Shown here: in pieces, positions 61,250 to 64,000 of the stretch
How the letters are laid out: every line of letters starts with the position of its first letter
Numbering within the stretch: position 1 is the stretch's first letter
Assembly (NCBI RefSeq): GCF_900105025.1
Contig: NZ_LT629759.1
Span: forward strand, 1,736,001 to 1,800,000
Length of the DNA: 64,000 bases
Reading direction: 5' to 3'
Origin: Parafannyhessea umbonata
Lineage (GTDB): Bacteria > Actinomycetota > Coriobacteriia > Coriobacteriales > Atopobiaceae
The notes under the pieces: generated by a model
Databases searched by the model: none
What the model saw: only the letters and a program-made list of their open reading frames with translations
What the model was told of the DNA's origin: nothing
Made by a program: the position numbers and the translations under genes

Positions 61250-62176
61250 CTACAGCCTCTTCGTGACGTCGGTGCGCGGAAGCGTGGGGGTCTGCTGCAC
61301 ATAGACCTTCACGCCCATGTCGAGAAGGGCGTTGACATCGGCCTTCTGGGCGACATCCAGGAAGACGGATGACCCCTTGCCGCCGATCATCTCTGCGCCG
61401 TCGTGGTTGGCGGTCGCACCGAGGTCCACATCGCCCAGCTTGTAGGACTCGTAGAAGCGGCGCAGCTCCGAGGTGGTGCCGAACACGAACATGACCTTCT
61501 CGCCCAGCGTATTGAGCTTTGCCATCTTCTTGAGCGCGCGGTCGACGGTGAAGATGTTCAGGCGGACGCCCGCGGGCTTCGCCAGGCGCAGGGCGCCCTT
61601 CTTCACGTCGTCGGTAGCGGCATCGTCGTCCACGACGATGATGCGCTCGGCTCCCACCTTCGTGACCCACGAGAAGACGACCTGTCCGTGGAGCAGGCGG
61701 TAGTCGAGCCTGGTAAGGACGATCTTCGCGGGACCGAGGTTTGCGTGCGGGCGCTTGGCCGCGGCGGTCGGGGCGGCGCTTTCCGGGGCGTCAGGGTGCG
61801 CGCAGTCCACGATGCCGCGCCGGCCCTCCGACACGAGGTCGCGCACGGCCGCGGCGTCCAGCGGGCCGTCCGAAAGCGCCAGCGTGAGGACCATCGGCAT
61901 GTTCATACCGGCGATCACGGTGACGTCCGGGTGCGCCGCCCGGTACTCGACCATGGAGTTGTTGACGCTGGAGCCCAGCATGTCCGTGAGGACATACACG
62001 GCATCGTCCGGCGAGAAGCCCTTGGCGAGCGCCTCGACCTTTGCGGTGATGGGCTCCTTGTCGTCGCGCTCGAGCGTGACCGCGTGCACGTTTGGCGCCT
62101 CGCCCACGATCATGTGGACGGTGTCAAGCGCGCCGGTCGCGAGTCCGCCGTGAGACGCAAGGATGACTTGGTTCAT
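61250..62176 (-). CDS. PTS mannose-family IIAB fusion subunit
   Basis: A 308-aa cytoplasmic phosphocarrier of the ManX type. The IIA domain (1-130) has the phosphorylated His in VILASHGGLATG (His 9). A linker of Ala/Pro follows, then the IIB domain from about 150, with the phosphorylated His in RLDYRLLHGQVVFSWV. ATG 62176 opens the operon; the GntR-operator-like ATCATATACGT lies 40 bp upstream. Two dispersed-motif copies are within the gene (61496-61504 and 62010-62018). Confidence 0.95.
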   Translation of the reverse strand: MNQVILASHGGLATGALDTVHMIVGEAPNVHAVTLERDDKEPITAKVEALAKGFSPDDAVYVLTDMLGSSVNNSMVEYRAAHPDVTVIAGMNMPMVLTLALSDGPLDAAAVRDLVSEGRRGIVDCAHPDAPESAAPTAAAKRPHANLGPAKIVLTRLDYRLLHGQVVFSWVTKVGAERIIVVDDDAATDDVKKGALRLAKPAGVRLNIFTVDRALKKMAKLNTLGEKVMFVFGTTSELRRFYESYKLGDVDLGATANHDGAEMIGGKGSSVFLDVAQKADVNALLDMGVKVYVQQTPTLPRTDVTKRL

Positions 62177-62450
62177 GTGGTCCCGACCTCTCCTTGTTGA
62201 CCTGATGTTGCAGACATCATATACGTCTTATTATTGTTGTGATAGTGGTCTATAACAACTAGAAACAAATGGTTCATTTTCGCCGGCGAGCGGTACATGC
62301 GATGGCAACCACGTGGCAACAAAACGGCCAGCCGCTGGAGGAAGCGACTGGCCTTTCCTCGGAGGCCAAGGGGAGTACCTCCGTAGGAACCGCATGTTAT
62401 GACCGGCAGCGCGCAACCCTGCCAGAAGGAGCGCTGCCGCAGGCGCGCCC
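62177..62450. promoter_or_regulatory. Promoter region of the PTS operon with GntR-type site
   Basis: A 274-bp gap. The half nearest the IIAB gene is AT-rich and contains ATCATATACGT (62216-62226), related to the palindrome upstream of gntR; promoter elements TATAAC/TTATTATTG lie beside it. The other half contains the terminator of the upstream SIS gene. Confidence 0.55.
62326..62353 (-). terminator. Intrinsic terminator of the second SIS-domain gene
   Basis: Stem GGCCAGCCGCT / AGCGACTGGCC, 11 bp with one mismatch, around a 6-base loop. On the minus strand it is followed by GTTTTGTT; on the plus strand by TTT. It lies about 98 bp past the SIS stop. Confidence 0.7.
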
Positions 62451-63494
62451 CTAGTACTCCACCTTCCACATGTAGCGGCGCGTCATGTAGTCCTTGCCGG
62501 TCGCGGCAGACAGCGCACGCATGTACACGTTGTTCAGGATGGGCGAGAACAGGATGTGGTTGAAGTACTCGCGCACGGCCTGGGGCAGCTCGCCCAGACC
62601 CAGGTCCATACCGTCCAGCACGAAGACGTTCGCGCCGCCATAGCGCCTGAGGAAGCGCAGGGCGCGCTCGTCCGCCGGGCGGCAGCGTCCCACGGAAAGC
62701 AGCAGGAACACGGGCTTCGTAGCGTCCAGCACCTCGAACGGGCCATGGAAGAACTCGCAACTGTTGATGGTGGGCGAGTCTATCTGCAGCATCTCCTCGA
62801 TGTTGCAGATAGAGAATATGTACGCGGAGCCATACGCGGGTCCGGAGCCCATCACGTATATGGTGCGCTCGCCGGCCATGCGGGCCGCCCATTCGCGCGC
62901 GGGCTCCTGCATGCGCGCAAACGCCTTGCGATAGACACCGTCCACCACGTCGAACGCGTGCATGGCCTCGTCGTAGCGGTCGTAGCCCTCAACCTGGTTC
63001 GCAAGGTTCATGGCGATCATGAGCGCAATGCTGGAGTTGACGCGCTCCGTGCGACTCTCGTCCAGCGCGATGGACTCGTACGCGATCTTCTGGTCGCAGG
63101 TCCTCGTGAGGTCGGACTCGTTCACGTACAGCGCCACCGTCGCGGCGCCCAGCTCCTTCGCAACGCGCGCGGCCTCGCACGTCTCCTTCGTGCCGCGCAT
63201 GGAGCAGATAACGCAAAGCGTGTGCTCGTCCACATACGCCGGCGGTGCCAGCACAAACTCGTTGCTGGTATACATGTGCGAGGCAACGGTCGCGCACTCG
63301 CGCTCCATGAAGTAGTGCGCCGCATAGAACCCGCCGTTCGAACCGCCGGCGGCCACCCACGCCACGTGCGTCACGTCGTGCCCACGAAGCGCGTTGGCCA
63401 CGACCTCCGCAACCTCGTCCTGAACCCGAACCTCCGCACCCGCCCCGACGGCCTGGCCCTTCTCGACCCGACCCTTCTCGTCCTTCTCGCCCAT
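62451..63494 (-). CDS. SIS-domain protein, deglycase/isomerase-like (paralogue of the first)
   Basis: A 347-aa paralogue of 58451-59434: WVAAGGSNGGFYAAHYFMERE opens the first SIS domain, VICSMRGTKETCEAARV replaces the GGTT phosphate loop, IYVMGSGPAYGSAYIFSICN opens the second, and it ends MTRRYMWKVEY. Two different SIS enzymes beside one mannose-type PTS is the layout of the gfr locus, where one acts on glucoselysine-6-P and one on fructoselysine-6-P. The N-terminus MGEKDEKGRVEKG comes from three degenerate motif copies in tandem (63457-63491). ATG 63494 follows AAGGGGAG. Confidence 0.87.
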   Translation of the reverse strand: MGEKDEKGRVEKGQAVGAGAEVRVQDEVAEVVANALRGHDVTHVAWVAAGGSNGGFYAAHYFMERECATVASHMYTSNEFVLAPPAYVDEHTLCVICSMRGTKETCEAARVAKELGAATVALYVNESDLTRTCDQKIAYESIALDESRTERVNSSIALMIAMNLANQVEGYDRYDEAMHAFDVVDGVYRKAFARMQEPAREWAARMAGERTIYVMGSGPAYGSAYIFSICNIEEMLQIDSPTINSCEFFHGPFEVLDATKPVFLLLSVGRCRPADERALRFLRRYGGANVFVLDGMDLGLGELPQAVREYFNHILFSPILNNVYMRALSAATGKDYMTRRYMWKVEY

Positions 63495-63576
63495 GCGCTC
63501 CCCTTCCCTCGTGTGCAATCATCACGCGCTCGCGGCGCCGGTACGTCCCGCACGACGCCTCCTTTGAGCACACTTT

Positions 63577-63596
63577 ATCATATACGTTATATACGT
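63577..63596. promoter_or_regulatory. GntR-type operator repeats upstream of the second SIS gene
   Basis: ATCATATACGT (63577-63587) is followed directly by a second TATACGT (63590-63596), 83 bp upstream of the SIS start. It shares its 11-mer with the site before the PTS IIAB gene, so both units are probably controlled by the same GntR protein. Confidence 0.6.
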
Positions 63597-63737
63597 TTGC
63601 AATCTTTTGAGAAGAACTTCGCGTCACGTTTGCTACCGCAGACGAGAGGGACGCGCCGCCGGCCCCTCCGCCCCGGAGCGCTAGAATTCTGCCACGGGCG
63701 GCCGCGGGGGCCGCGCGGCACCACGGAGGGAGTGCGC

Positions 63738-64000
63738 ATGGGACTTGCGGAAGAGCTGGGAATCGGGCGCGGGATCACCGCGGTCATCGGGAGCGGCGGC
63801 AAGACGAGCCTGCTCGACGCGCTCGCGCGCGAGCTTGACGGCACCGTCGTCCTCACCACGACCACGCACGTGCTTCCGTTTGGCTGCCCCGTGCTGACGG
63901 ATGCGGACGAGCGCGCCGTGGAGCAGGCGCTGTGGTACAGCCGCGTGGTGTGCGTGGGCACGCCCACCGGCGACGGCACAGGCAAGCTCGCGGCGCCGCA
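63738..64000 (+). CDS. yqeC: YqeC, selenium-cofactor accessory protein (N-terminal part)
   Basis: The first 87 residues of a protein that runs off the window. AVIGSGGKTSLLDALARELDG is a P-loop-like start, VVLTTTTHVLPFGCPVL is the family's TTTT motif, and VVCVGTPTGDGTGKLAAP follows. This fits YqeC, found with YqeB in genomes with selenium-dependent molybdenum hydroxylases. ATG 63738 follows CGGAGGGAG. It is on the opposite strand to yqeB and 7 kb from it, with the sugar-amine locus in between. The hydroxylase genes may lie to the right. Confidence 0.88.
   Translation, partial: MGLAEELGIGRGITAVIGSGGKTSLLDALARELDGTVVLTTTTHVLPFGCPVLTDADERAVEQALWYSRVVCVGTPTGDGTGKLAAP

Noticed and set aside
1-64000. 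tRNA, rRNA or prophage regions
   Set aside because: No cloverleaf or rRNA sequence, integrase, terminase or structural phage gene was recognised anywhere in the window.

Overview
The window is high-GC (about two thirds G+C) bacterial chromosome with tightly packed genes. It looks like a Coriobacteriia member, most probably Atopobiaceae (Olsenella-like). The reasons are the GC-rich codon use, a single-chain ECF ATPase pair with a FMN-riboswitch-controlled RibU, a phosphoketolase, a one-chain FGAM synthase of about 1240 aa, many mannose-type PTS genes and anaerobic molybdenum/selenium cofactor genes. No rRNA, tRNA, CRISPR array, insertion sequence or prophage was recognised. The genus is inferred, not demonstrated.

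Layout. 0-4 kb: a frameshifted Rpn-type nuclease behind a LexA-like box, a histidine phosphatase, an LCP cell-wall ligase and NudC. 4-11 kb: phosphoketolase with a solo PTS IIB, divergent from a DeoR regulator followed by an aldose epimerase and a UPF0210 protein. 11-17 kb: a SxxK serine hydrolase, MurB, and the riboflavin ECF transporter (FMN riboswitch, ribU with an apparent one-base frameshift, fused EcfA1-EcfA2, EcfT). 17-21 kb: a MarR-controlled heterodimeric ABC exporter with two palindromic operators. 21-29 kb: DMT permease, phosphoesterase, a cytoplasmic ParB-like/BMP fusion protein and SbcCD. 29-36 kb: PurL, a Fic protein with a repeat-rich promoter, and a MetE-like methyltransferase. 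36-43 kb: a TerB-domain protein, a BrxD-like ATPase and an Lhr-like (BrxHI-type) helicase, the last two behind a LexA-like box; then a small membrane protein and a second DMT permease. 44-48 kb: ferredoxin-type aldo/keto reductase, a Cys-rich mini-protein, a U32 peptidase-like protein, and a second SxxK hydrolase.

48-57 kb is one leftward molybdenum block: yqeB, xdhC, modABC, moaA, moaC, a MOSC protein, a MoeA-like protein and mogA. It supplies molybdate, molybdopterin and the maturation steps of the selenium-dependent molybdenum hydroxylases. yqeC, normally a neighbour of yqeB, lies 7 kb away at the right edge. Between them sits a sugar-amine locus: GntR regulator, HAD phosphatase, two FrlB-like deglycase/isomerase proteins and a mannose-family PTS (IIAB, IIC, IID). 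Its architecture resembles the Salmonella gfr (fructoselysine/glucoselysine) system.

The most unusual signal is not a gene. The 9-mer GGCGAGAAG occurs 23 times on the two strands, where about one is expected from base composition, and 15 copies extend to GGCGAGAAGRRC. Copies lie in intergenic gaps and in protein linkers, in several reading frames and both orientations. This is the pattern of a DNA uptake sequence or another genome-wide protein-binding signal. The second highlight is the TerB / BrxD-like ATPase / BrxHI-like helicase set, which looks like a compact, possibly SOS-controlled defence or DNA-repair system.
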